Part shown: positions 46,801-57,753 of the stretch, in pieces
Numbering within the stretch: the stretch's first letter is position 1
Layout: each line of letters starts with the position of its first letter
Program-made: the position numbers and the translations under genes
Source: Gnetum montanum
Taxonomy: Eukaryota; Streptophyta; Gnetopsida; Gnetales; Gnetaceae
Assembly (NCBI GenBank): GCA_015680685.1
Contig: MNCI01001065.1
Location: forward strand, 366,602-430,601
DNA length: 64,000 bases
Direction: 5' to 3'
The notes under the pieces: generated by a model
The model's input: the letters and a program-made list of their open reading frames with translations, nothing else
Told to the model about the DNA's origin: nothing
Database searches by the model: none

Positions 46801-47300
46801 TTAACAACAGCAAGAGGCGATGGCATGAGCAAATCCTCTATGTGCTGTGGGCTTACAGGATGACATGTAGGACTGCGATAGGCGAGACACCTTACAATCT
46901 TATTTATGGATTTGAAGTGGTGTTACCTCTTGAGTTGCAAGTACCATCACTCTATATGATCCTATCAAATGTCATGAGCAAAGCCTAGAACAACGAGTCA
47001 AGGATCATCGACCTTGACTCAATAGAGGAGGAGCATGCACAAACACTAAGTTGCATAGAGCATTACCAGAACAAGCAATGGCAAAAACATCATGCAAATC
47101 TGCATCAACGGCCAATATAGAAGAGAGACCTCATTCTCAAGGCTATCCGTGAGCATATGAACAAAGTCTCAGCCAACTGGGAAGGTCTATATATGGTCAT
47201 AAAAGCCTTTGGGAATGGGGCCTTCAAGCTGGCAAACATGGATGGCAATGAGTTTGCAAATTTGGTGAATCACTCATACCTCAAGTCGTACTACATCTGA
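43830..47300 (+). pseudogene. E2 pol: reverse transcriptase, two RNase H domains, integrase
   Basis: A single frame from ATG 43830 to TGA 47298 with about 14 internal stops and no frameshift. RT: SFMDGFSGYNQIRINPEH near 44500, MPFGLKNARATYQ near 44601, catalytic YMDD intact at 44691-44702. RT-linked RNase H about 45110-45480. Second RNase H 45570-45960 with FDD, VEYEGLL, CGDSQLVV and NTVADALATLAL. Integrase: VHEGLCGGHIA...CDTCQR (46254-46385), GLDLIGP near 46461, IDNEPQF near 46650, QAEATNK near 46750. C-terminal VSANWEGL near 47170. It is the best-kept pol in the window: the catalytic residues are mostly kept although the frame is dead. Confidence 0.85.
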
Positions 47301-47324
47301 TGCATGAAGCAGATAAGAAAATGT

Positions 47325-47650
47325 CCTCTACGACGTAAAACTGGCAAACAAACATCCGCTACGACATAAAAATGGCATAGACAGTCTACTATGACTATAA
47401 ACTGGCATAGACTATCCTCCATGATGTAAAACTAGTAAAGCACGATATGCTAGGACTTTAAACTAGCTCATCCATCGTCCGTTATGACGATAATCTAGCA
47501 CAACGGTCTGCTGGGACCTTAAACCAGTATAGTGACCATCCGCTATGAAATTAAACTGGCACATACGGTCTACTGGGACCTTAAACTAGCACAGCGGTCT
47601 GCTGGGACCTTAAACCAGCACACCATGGTATACCAGGACCTTAAATTGCG
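47325..47650 (+). repeat. E2 junction array 3 (after integrase)
   Basis: Nine or so units: CTACGACGTAAAACTGGCA, CATCCGCTACGACATAAAAA TGGC, GGTCTGCTGGGACCTTAAAC CAG, GGTCTACTGGGACCTTAAAC TAGC. The GGTC...GACC dyad recurs. Confidence 0.85.
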
Positions 47651-48984
47651 TTTGCGACACATCCCCAGCATGCATCTACACTAGTACACAACAAGCGAGC
47701 ATGCATAGTGCCGACACTCGGTGGGACATTGCAATTCCAAAATGCAGTTCACAACACCAAACTGGCATCTTGCTGATCCTCTAGAGATGTTGTATGACAT
47801 CTTGCTGACCCTCTGAACCTACTGCCGCCATGGCTCATCGCCCTGGTAGTGGCTTCCCTGGTCAACGCCTGCTGCTGGAGTTCTAACAGTATTGTGGCCT
47901 AGCCACAATATTGTTAACCTCCAACCCCTTTCAACATCTGAGCTTAAGAGACGTTTAGCTGTTGGGTAGCCAATCTCACGGCTGAACTGAGAATGCTTGC
48001 CGTGGGTAGGTATTCCTGAGCATTTGCATTCACAGTAACTCCTAGCCTCCTTGGTACCAAATCCTCCACGTTGATGCTGCTAAGGCTGCTGCTGGCCTTC
48101 CTAGTTTGGATGCTACATGTCTCAGCAACAACATCAGTTGCTCCAGCAACATCCACAACAAGACCTTTGCCTTCGTTTTGCATCATCGTTGTTTCTTCTG
48201 GTTTGTTCTCTGTTGTGTTTACAGGGTGCATACCAGAGGGGCGTTGGTTGGAGGTGCATTTCGCCACGGTAGCAAATGCTATAGTATTACAAGGTGGTTG
48301 TCCTGATTAGCTTGGCTACTTCAGAGTGCACATCTTGTCCTCTCCTTTAAACCCCTTTACCTTACTCCTCACACCCAAAATTCCACTCTCTCCCCTCTTT
48401 TACAAGCTTTTCCTAACGCCTGTCAAGCCCTTCCATTTGCCCAACTGCAAAGTCCATGATGTGCATAACACAGCTCGTCACATGGGAAGCATCTGTAGGC
48501 AGGTTAAAGCCCCATTTGGATGTAGCACAACTTATCCTGGGAAAGAAACACCTACCCTGCAACAAGGTTGTTTGCAAATGTAAAAGGAAAAACAACAAAA
48601 GGCAAAAGCGTAAGAGAGCAAAAGCTCACGCGCAAAAAAAAATGCCTAAAAAAATGGCACACAAGTTGTTTCGCAATCACCTTCTCTAAGCATTTTGATG
48701 AGAGGTCAAAGGTCAACAAAAGCAAAGATGACCAAGCAAACTACTCCCTCACAAGCACTCCGACAAGGGATTTTGCTAAGTTTCATCTTTACCATTTTCT
48801 TGAACTTCCTTCCTCCCCATTTAACCCTTCGCTTTCCCATGCATAACCAATGTAGCACTCTCAAGCATAGCTAAGCGACATCTTGGTGATCACCGAAGAG
48901 CGATGTTGGCATTTTGTCTTTTGTGGTGTTTTGTATTCTTTGTTGGCATCTCTTGGGTCCATCCTAAATATTCAAGGCATTCTT
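47651..48984 (+). other. E2 3' untranslated tail
   Basis: No gene recognised. It contains a purine-rich patch (48580-48650) and tail words shared with E4. No clear polypurine tract remains before the LTR, where E3 and E4 have AACAAAGAGGGGC. Confidence 0.5.
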
Positions 48985-50793
48985 GCTTCACCAGGTCCTT
49001 GGAATTTAGGCAGTGTCATGGCAGTTTGGCAGAAGACGGATGCTCTGAGTTTAGACTGACCAGTTCGGCAAATTTTCTACTTCCAGTGTTGATAGGCCTA
49101 ACGGACTCTCTGGCCTGCCCATCTGGGTAGTTCATCCAACTGACAGTCTAATCAAAAGTGATGTGTGGGGTTGTCGGTGGTGCTCAGGCTACGCAAAATA
49201 GTTCGGCAAGTTTTTTAGTCAAGAAGTTTGTTACACTACATAGCGTAGCATGCCTCAGAAGACAGTTGCAGGACAAAGTTCTATGGTATGCTACGCCACG
49301 CAGCGTAGCACAACGTAGCAAAACCAAGACATAAAGGCCTAGCTTACTTAGTGATTTCAATTGCATTGAGCAAGCACTTTCGGCCTTCAAAACCAGTTAC
49401 TTCTCTTAACTTCAAGTCCTTCGACAAAGCTCCTCTTACTAGAAAAGTAGTAGATTAAGCAAAAAGTAGGCTATGTTGGTTGCTATGCTATGCTATGCTA
49501 CACAACATTGCACAGAGTAGAAATGATGCAAGAACGACAAAAGGCATCTCAGAATGCAGGATCAGCAAGTTCACAAGCTTCACATCACAAAAAGAAAAGG
49601 TTGTAGATTGTTAGCATGATTTTCAAACAAACTCTCACAACGTAAATCATAGTTAAGGCTAGCCGCTACGCTATGCTACACTACGTAGCGTAGCATAGTG
49701 TAGCAAACATGTAGAATCAACCAATACACTTTAAAGGCTTTCAGCACTTGCAATTAACTCCACATCAGATTTCTTCCTCAAACTGGTGGCTACGCTATGC
49801 TACGCTACACAACGTAACAAGCAGCTATGATACTCTAACATGCTACGCTACACAGCATAGCAAGCAGCTACGCTACGCTCCACAATGTAACACAATGTAG
49901 TAGGCGGTTGGGTGTAGCATAGCGTAGCAAGCAGCTACACTACGCTAACATGGCTACGCTCCACAGCGTAGCATAACATAGTAGGTGACTATGCTACATC
50001 GATGTGCTTCACTCCTTGTTTGCATTGATGGCACACCTAATCCCAACATCTCCAATTCTGATAACATAATTGTAGCATTGTAGGCTCATCAATCAGCTTT
50101 GCATGTCCATGCAACATGGACACATCAACACCTTGTGGGTCCAAGACTTGTGGCATCCAAACCTTATTTCTCGCATGCTCCTAGTCCTATAAATACCCCG
50201 ATGAGCAACACTCAAAGGGTTGCAAATTTTTTGGCTCTTAACAATTGTTGGCAAATCAATTGAAAGATTTGTTAGCTAGTTGGAAATTCACAGAACATTT
50301 GCGAGTTGACAAAAAAACGAAGAGTGGGCATTCCCATTCGACATTATGTTAGCTCTTTTCCACTGCCTTTGTAACGTTTTTCATTATTAGCCCTTGAATC
50401 CACGTTCAAGCGCAATTGGCTTGCTTTGAACATATTTGGTTACTTTCAGGATTTCTATGCTTCCCAACGTCACGCAAACAATTGTATCTACCTTGAAAAA
50501 GTAAACCCGTAATCTTGAAGCGGTGCATTTCTTAACCCTAGTTTACTTCATTCTCTTGCTTATCATTGTATTTTGCATCGTTTTTGTTTCCTCACATATA
50601 ATAATCATTATTTTATGCTATAAACATTATTTTCAAATCACACGTTTGCAAAAGGTTTAGTGACACCGATTAAGTCCCTGTCTGATCGACTAGACCATTC
50701 AGGGCACCCCATTTCCACTTTATCTAGCATGATCCTTGTGTTTGACCGAAGACCTCTCAGTGTTTCCAGCCACCAACGTATTTGGTCGCTACA
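48985..50793 (+). repeat. E2 3' LTR
   Basis: The end GGTCGCTACA at 50793 and the preceding TGTTTCCAGCCACCAACG match the E4 LTR end. TATA element CCTATAAATA at 50186-50195. The left boundary is uncertain by some tens of bases (decayed start near CTTGGAATTTAG). 49180-49990 is packed with CTACGCTATGCTACGCTACG / CGTAGCGTAGCA words. A perfect 10-bp stem is TGCTACACTA at 49674-49683 with TAGTGTAGCA at 49696-49705. Confidence 0.8.
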
Positions 50794-50798
50794 TTAAT

Positions 50799-51770
50799 CA
50801 TGGCTACAACTAGGGTAGAACATGCTAAGAATGAGTTTTGCCGATTACAAGAAGAGCTTGTAGCCCTGAGAGTAGAAATGAAAGATCCAACTTGGTTCAT
50901 AACACCAAATCAGATAGCACAATTTAGAACTAAGTAGATCCATTTCCTCCTTAAGAATAATAAAGACATAGTAGATGAGAAAGAAAAGACAATATGGAAT
51001 GCTTTAGTAGCCAAAGCCTAATCATATGCCCTTGCCAAAGCACTTGCTGCATTACGAGAAGAAAATAAACAACTCGTTGTAGACAACATGAGGTTGACCA
51101 CAGTAGACAAGTAGAAAAGAATTCTAGAAGAAAGTATCAATTAGTTGAGAGAGCAACTAATGAAGGTCAATCAAGATATGAGTCATCTCGTGAGAGAAAA
51201 CATAATCCTCTCTATGGAGAAGGTACGCACTATTAAATAGAAATCAACAATTGAAATTGGTGCATGGAAGAATGAGGCAAAGAAGCATGAGAGGCTCAAA
51301 GAACACTTCTAATATTAGATGGGAATGGATAAATAGATAAATAAGAAAGAGATCCAGATGGTAAAGGCCAAAATTAGTTCTATTGCAGCACAAAATCCTG
51401 ATTGACAATCCATCTCGGACAACATGACCCACACTTATCAAGTGGAAGTAAAAAATAAATACCTGCAGATAATGGACTTGAAAGAATACATGGGGTTAGC
51501 AAACCTTCGTTATGCTAATTTGGCCATGTTAACAACAAGTAGGCCTAGAAATGAGCTAGAATAGCAAGTAGCAACACTTATGCCTTGTACGAGAGGGATT
51601 TTGTAGATAGAAAAGATGCTCTACAGAAATTTCAAGTAGCAAACATAGAATTGGAAGCAATTAAGGATGGCTACAAGGGGTAGAAAGATGTAGTAGTGAA
51701 TCTAGTCAGATTATTAACAAACTACCATGAACTAAAGGAAAAGGCCAAAGCTTTTGACGAAGAGAGATGA
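50799..51770 (+). pseudogene. Decayed coiled-coil protein frame, unrecognised
   Basis: The ATG at 50799 is followed by one frame (MATTRVEHAKNEF...) that stays readable to about 51600 with roughly 13 stops, mostly TAG, and one shift near 51590. The composition is Glu-, Lys-, Gln- and Leu-rich with heptad-like spacing (LREENKQLVVDNMRL, LREQLMKVNQDMSHL), so a long coiled coil is likely. It follows the E2 LTR directly and is not an E2 part. It could be a gag or accessory protein of another retroelement or a gene fragment; I do not recognise it. Confidence 0.45.
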
Positions 51771-52149
51771 TAGTTTACAACATGATATGTTAAAGCTAGA
51801 TGGATGTTTCCATAACTACCATGTTTGTGGGACATGTTGACTCCATCAAACATTGGTTCATCAACATGGACGGTTCATGATCCTAGAATAGAGAAACAAA
51901 ACATTCAAGCACTCCTAAATCACTACAAATTTTAGAAGCCTGATGATAAAGGGAAGAGATCAATGGAAGAGCCACCTTTGCTTGGAAAAACATAAGGCTA
52001 CACTCAACCTTGCTAGATTTTGTTTTTTCTTTTTTTATCAAAATTATCATGTCATGTATTCATTTTTGTAAACTCCACTACGACACTAGAGAGTCATGTA
52101 TATAAAAGTTAGTGTCATGTACATCTACCTACAAATTTTGTAAGGAATT
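51771..52149. other. AT-rich spacer
   Basis: Continuation of the decayed unit; no further coding signal seen. Confidence 0.35.
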
Positions 52150-53060
52150 TGATGAGTCATGTTCCAACACACTCCGATATTGGATACCTGATATCGAAGT
52201 CGTGACATTGGATACTTGATGTTCGAGCCTAGGACGCGATGTCAAATATTCAATATCGCGGGGTATATGCTAGCCTATGAATATAGCGGTTGGGCTCATT
52301 ATTTTTAGATAGATTTTCATAGTTTTTGCATACAGTAGCGAAGCTCTTATAGTTTTTTTTTCTCTAGAGTTGGGATATTTTCTAAGTGCCCACAGTAGCA
52401 GTCTAAGTGTGTACAAATCTTTGTTCGAGCTCTAATATACCTAAGCACAACAGTGTGACAGGAATAAAAATGAACCCTTTTGATAATCCTTCTAGCACTG
52501 AGAATAGATTAATGTTTCCTTTAATGCACTTTACTTTCATGAACTTTACTTTAATGCATTTAAATTAAGCAATTAATTTTTAGTTGTTAATGAACACAAG
52601 CAAGACCACTTTAAGCATACATATAGTGTTTGGTAACCCAACAATGTTTAATGTTTGGTAGCTTAGCAGCACTATATGTGTTCAGGATGTGTCCAGGAAA
52701 GTGGGATAGGTACTTGTGTTAGGCTAGCTAGGCAGTGAATGAATTACATCTTAAATTATGCTTCCTTTCATTCTTGTTGTAGGTGATTAAATATAAAATG
52801 ATAAAAATCATGTACCTCACTTATAATTAAACCATATCCTTGAGCTTCACAAGTGTAGTTGGAAAGACAACGAACAGTCTCAATGCCCATTTCACTTCCT
52901 AGAGGAACTAGTGTACTAGAGAACTATAGGTCCATGTAATTTGACCAAATTGCATGTGAATACCTTCATTATTTGTATGATTGGACATAGCGATACCTTG
53001 CTACTCATCAAAATTCCATACTCATTTTGTTTTAAGTTGAGGCCAAGTTCTCAGTTAGTT
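52150..53060 (+). repeat. Direct repeat copy 1, LTR-like, GATATCG words
   Basis: Aligns with 53061-53886: GATATCG/ATATCG words, CGCGGGGTATATGCTAGCCTA, an ACAGTAGCGAAGCTCTT.. stretch, CTTTGTTCGAG, and further on TACCTCACTTATAATTAAAC. The end, GTTGTGGGGGC (53060-53070), looks like a polypurine tract before copy 2. It is possibly an LTR plus a short internal region of a small non-autonomous element. Confidence 0.5.
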
Positions 53061-53886
53061 GTGGGGGCATGATAAAACCAAAAATATTTTAGCAATGATA
53101 TCGTAGTTATGATATTATATCTATGATTTCGTAGATATGTTATTGTATCTCAACATACGTTATCATATAAACGATATCGCGGGTGCATGGTAGCCTATAT
53201 AACCAACACTTAGGCACATGGATCTACAGTAGATACATTAGCATAGTAACAAAACTCTTTCAATTTTTTTTCTTGAATTCAGTACTTAGTAGTATGTGCT
53301 TGCAGTGTGTTGTTTGTAATTGAACAAAGTCTTTGTTCAAGTGTGATGTACTTAGATGCATTGCATGCATGATAATAAAGATCAAGATTACTCTACATCA
53401 TTGCAACAACGCTTAGTTTTATTTCTATTTCCATTTAGCTTAATGTTTACTGTTTACTATTTCCATAGTTAATGTTTACCATTACTTGCAGTCTACTTTT
53501 AATGTTGTTAAGAAAAATGAGTATGACTAATCTCGAATACGTAAGTGTAACAACTTGGTAACCTAGTAGTACTATCACTTAGTACGCCTAGTAGTGTGGT
53601 ACTTGATAATCCTAGTAGTACTTGCACGAAGTCCAAGGTGTGACTAGAAGATCAGGACTGACTACTCATCACATAGGCTAGTTTAGATTTGTTTTACTAT
53701 CATTAATATTTAGAAACCTTTACTTTCACTTCATGTTTATTAGGAGCCTAATGGCTAATTTTACATCAATATTATATACCTCATCGTGAGTTAAACCATA
53801 TGCATTGATTTTACTAACTCATGTGATAAGACAATTATTAAAAATGCTAATCAATTACTGGTATAATCACATTGCCTTATATGTGN
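53061..53886 (+). repeat. Direct repeat copy 2, LTR-like, cut at the unknown base
   Basis: Starts ATGATAAAACC after GTTGTGGGGGC and contains GATATCG at 53097 and 53187, then a TATA-like GCCTATATAACC (53192). Copy 2 stops aligning near the N at 53886. Confidence 0.5.
53886..53886. other. Unknown base (N)
   Basis: The only ambiguous base in the window. The sequence type changes here from plus-strand LTR-like to a minus-strand coding relic, so it may mark a contig join or collapsed repeat. Confidence 0.6.
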
Positions 53887-54640
53887 ATGGCTTCTCCCAT
53901 CCATATTTGGTTTAACTTAATCTTCAACACGTGACTGTCCAATCTCATCAAAGCTTGAAGGTTCAAGATCCCAAATAGAAGTTCCCAATTCCAATGATTT
54001 CTCCTCTTCAAAGGAATTATCAACAAGCTATTCATCCCACTTTGGAGGTACCAATTGAAAAGGTAAACTCTCATGCATGGATTTAACATCAAATTTGTTA
54101 AAAAAATCATCAAAGCAACCATTCTTCCACAGACCTTAGCTAGAAGACTCACCTCTCTTCCACGAGATAATCTTAATTTGGCTTAAAATATCGTTTCCCT
54201 TACCACAAGGTATAGAACAGTCACAAAAAGAATGAGTATCATAGCTTCGAGTAATGTCCTTGACCCTTCTTAAAGAAGTTCCTTGATCTTAGCCTTTCTT
54301 TTGGCTTTGATCCTTCACCCTCCATGACTCATGAGGTAGGAGCTCTTCTTGATTAGTAACATATACCATCTTGGACTTTGAAGATCTCTTGGTCCCTTTG
54401 ATGAAGCCCTTGGTCTCTTTCCTTGAAACCTTTGAGTATTGAGCACTCCCTTATTTAGTAAGAGATGCTTGAAAACTCCTCTTCTCATTGGCCACTACTT
54501 CATCAGATCCTTCATCTTTGTTCCTTCCTTGTTGGCTAGAAGATAACCTCTCAATTCTTTTCAAAAGACTCAATGTGTTAGCCTTAATTTCCTCCATATA
54601 TTTCTAAGCTCCTTTACACTAAGAGACATAGATGCCATAC
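53887..54640 (-). pseudogene. Decayed minus-strand coding relic of a retroelement (E6)
   Basis: On the minus strand from about 54620 a frame reads YMEEIKANTLSLLKRIERL, then a charged stretch, CDCSIPCGKGN (near 54210) and, in the same direction, NGCFDDFFNKFDVKSMHESL (near 54110) with an acidic tail. It lies downstream of an initiator-Met-type primer site at 55080, which suggests a gag-like first protein. It matches none of E1-E4. The stops are often TAG. Family not recognised. Confidence 0.35.
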
Positions 54641-55068
54641 TTGGAATTACAACACAATCCTAAGCAACATAAAAATTACAAGAGCCACAACTCTTCTTTA
54701 AGCTATGAGCACAAAACACAAATTCCCAAAACCCCTTTTCAAGTTATGAGTACCAAACACAAACATCCAAAAGTAATTTTGGAGTAGCTAAGAAGATTCA
54801 ACTCAAGATATGAAAACCAAAATGTAATTCTCACAATTCTTACAAATCCTAGCTATCAAATCTAATGGATACCTGAAACAATAATAATTTCCAATATCCA
54901 ATATAATTGATCCCTCAAATTAACCAAATGAGTTTTATCAAACCCTCATTGAGCATGGAAGTTACATCAATTCAAACTATAAACCAAAATTGCACTGGAG
55001 ATGAATGAACTCCTTGTGTGGTGATGTAGAGGACTCTTCAACTTGAGTAAATTATTTTTAAATCTTTT
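54641..55068 (-). other. Leader-like AT-rich spacer of E6
   Basis: No coding signal; lies between the primer site and the relic frame. Confidence 0.3.
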
Positions 55069-55080
55069 TCTTTAATACCA
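55069..55080 (-). other. Primer-binding site of E6 (initiator-Met type)
   Basis: The minus strand reads TGGTATTAAAGA, three changes from the common plant site TGGTATCAGAGC. Two of the three are C-to-T or G-to-A. It is preceded by CAACT, fitting an LTR ending in CA a few bases away. Confidence 0.5.
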
Positions 55081-55084
55081 AGTT

Positions 55085-55860
55085 GATGAGAACCAAGCCC
55101 CAACATCCCAAATGGAAGCCAAATCCTACAAATTTCTTACAAGAACACACAATGGAAAAAAAGAAAAGAAAAGAAATAAAACTCTTTATTCTTGCTTGAA
55201 AACATGAAGATTTATACAAATGTTGGAAGCAAACATCCCAAGGATAGGCAACACTCAAGATCCTCACAATCACACTTCCGTCAGATAAGACATATACCAA
55301 ACAATGATGGCTCTCATCACTCCCTCACATACAATTGCCCATGATGGCTGCAATAAGAATAGAGTGCTTAAGAAGAGCTCATACTCTCTCTCCCAAGACA
55401 CTCTATTGATGCTTTCTAGTCTCCTCCTTTGAGACTAAAATTCTTTCTTCTTTTTAGCCTGATTAGCTTAATTAGCCTATCAAAACTTGGGCTTTGATGC
55501 CTTTTTATAACTTTCTAAGTGATCCTTCATCTTTCCTCCAAATTAGAATTAACTTTAAAGTTTGTTGGAATTTGTATGAGACATCTTAGAGAAGCAGGAG
55601 GTGTATTTCTTGAAATAGCCATTTCTTAAAGGAGACACCTTGCAAGAGATGTCTTGCCTATTGGGTAGACATCTTGCATGTTGAGGAGACATCTCACTTG
55701 CTAAGGCTAAACACAAAGATTCTTGTTTTGAGAACTAGCACCTTTGAATACGTCCAAACTAGTTCCCATAGATTCTTGAACCCCATAAACTCATCAAAAT
55801 GAGCCCAAAACACTCCCAAACATGTCAAGATTTAAAGAAAAGACCCCATCATTGGAGAGA
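55085..55860 (-). repeat. LTR-like region of E6 with AGACATCT words
   Basis: Minus-strand TATA element TTATAAAAAGGC near 55505-55515. 55575-55700 carries five AGACATCT / AGATGTCT-type words. The outer boundary was not found. A related word cluster lies at 59160-59450. Confidence 0.45.
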
Positions 55861-57748
55861 TGGTTCATTAGCCTATTTGATATCGATATCAATCTAGTGT
55901 AGAAGACCTTTTTCTAAACCTTACTTATGAAATGACACATAACTTATTTCATTGTGCCCAAGATTCTAATTTTTTTTCCGAAATGGTACCTCAAAATTTT
56001 TAAACCAAGTTACTAATCATAATCAATTATAATTATTTAAATATAATTTGTCTCATTTTTTTAAAAAGCATAATTTTATTAATCATTGATTGTCTAGTCA
56101 ACCTATTTTGAAGTTCTTTAATAGTCATTTTCCAAGTCTCTCTCTAGACTAACATACGATAATTCAACATATAATTCTTCTACATCTACAAATTTTTGAA
56201 AAGCTAATTTCTCAATTCCCTCTAGTACTTTATCATACATAATTAGTAATATATTTGGGAGCATGCAACTAGTTATGGTATTTGTCTTGGGATGAAACAA
56301 GTTCTTTTATAACTCTTTTATTTATATGAAATATCATTGTTTGGAAAAACTTGATTTCTAAAATATTTCCAAAAATTTTATGGATCGAGCTTACTTGATC
56401 ATTTTCATCATTTTGTTTTGGTGCTCTTTTATAAAATTTTCTTTTTTCTCTCAAGGAAATTTCATGTAGTCCTTCTTTAAAATTTTTTATTACAATAATT
56501 TTTTATAACTAACCTTGCTTGTAGAAATTCTTCATCAAATCACTTTTGGTTACCCATGTAAAATTTTGTTGTAGACATTTTATATGTATCATAGACAAAA
56601 GTAATCTAGACCCCTCCTATCTCCTTTGACGTTTCAAAAGCATTCCACTGCTACTCAAGCAAACCATCACACCCCAAAATTTACACTTAAATAATCCAAA
56701 TTTAAGTCCCACACAACTTATTATTTGTGGAATTTGACATTATGATGCATATAAACAAAGGAGAATGAACCCCATATGCATTAAAAATCTTAACCAAAGT
56801 GCATGGTAAAATTAGAATTCACACAACAAGTTCGTAGCTTCAAAAGAGAGTTTATAATATCCATCATTACAAAAGCTTAAATACATCATGATCATCATAA
56901 CAACATAATTAAAATCTAAAAACATAAAGGAAAGCTTCAAAGATGTAGCTTCATCACCATCAAGCTCTTAGCTTCTACCACCTACATTTGTATCCCCACA
57001 TGCTGGAAGGGTTAAAAATCTTCTAGTAGAGCTAACCACATTGGTGCACCTAGAACAAGCTAACTAATGAGGCACACGTTGCATAAGAAGTCATCTCAAG
57101 ATCCATGAGATTAGAGACCAAAAGATAAATCCAAAACCATGATATCCACAAAACATCAAGAGATAAGAAAATTGAGAATGTACTAGAATCAATAATTCAC
57201 ATGGATTATTGGTCTACAAAGTTTTCACATATGTTGGATGTTATCACTAACCCTTCTCAAGGATTATTTGATCAACCTCACCTAATATTCGATGGATAGA
57301 ACTTAGAAACAAACTCATATGAATTACCCACCCTTGAGCTTTGTATCATGAATACAAACCGCATGACATTCATAAGTGACATGAGTAGACATTAATCGGC
57401 TAAACAATTCTCCCATGATGCTTATGCAATGTCATAATCTACGTGCAATCATAGGCAATGTGAATTAAGCAAGGAAGCCAACCCTACTTTCCACAATGCC
57501 TACCCATTAACACTTAGATCTAGCTACCAAGGATATGTTCATAAATAATGTGGGTCAAGTTCTAAAGGCTATCCTAGACTTTCTACAATGCTTAACTAGC
57601 AATGCCATTGAAATGCATCATCAAGAGGTTGGGAAGAGCCACCAAAGGTCAACAATGATTCAAGATCATAAGAACAACATTAAACAAATAAGAAAATAGC
57701 AACCACAAGCTAATCACAAAAATCATGTGTTTTACTTGATTTTGGGTG
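55861..57748. other. AT-rich DNA with possible old coding debris
   Basis: No gene recognised. On the minus strand 56660-56090 shows short charged open stretches (for example KFYKRAPKQNDEND near 56440) that may be debris of a retroelement. 56660-57700 shows nothing I can interpret. Confidence 0.3.
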
Positions 57749-57753
57749 CATTC
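57749..57753. repeat. Target-site duplication of solo LTR, left copy
   Basis: CATTC, identical to 59123-59127. Confidence 0.8.

Larger units (their letters stand above)
4668..50793 (+). mobile_element. E2: host Tat-like LTR retrotransposon interrupted by E3 and E4
   Basis: Segments 4668-10207, 23276-24646 and 41451-50793 join into one element in the order gag, protease, array, antisense gene, array, RT / RNase H / aRNase H / integrase, array, 3' LTR. The joins are shown by the antisense gene: exon 5 is cut by E3 and intron 3 by E4, and reading resumes on the other side in register with the intact copy in E4. Without the insertions about 16.2 kb remain. The 5' LTR and the start of gag lie left of E1, outside the window. 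Confidence 0.85.

Noticed and set aside
48071-48846. Overlapping short frames in the E2 tail
   Set aside because: No domain, not matched in the E3 or E4 tails.
55058-55300. Minus-strand open frame with hydrophobic product
   Set aside because: Lies in an LTR-like region just before the primer site; no domain and probably chance.
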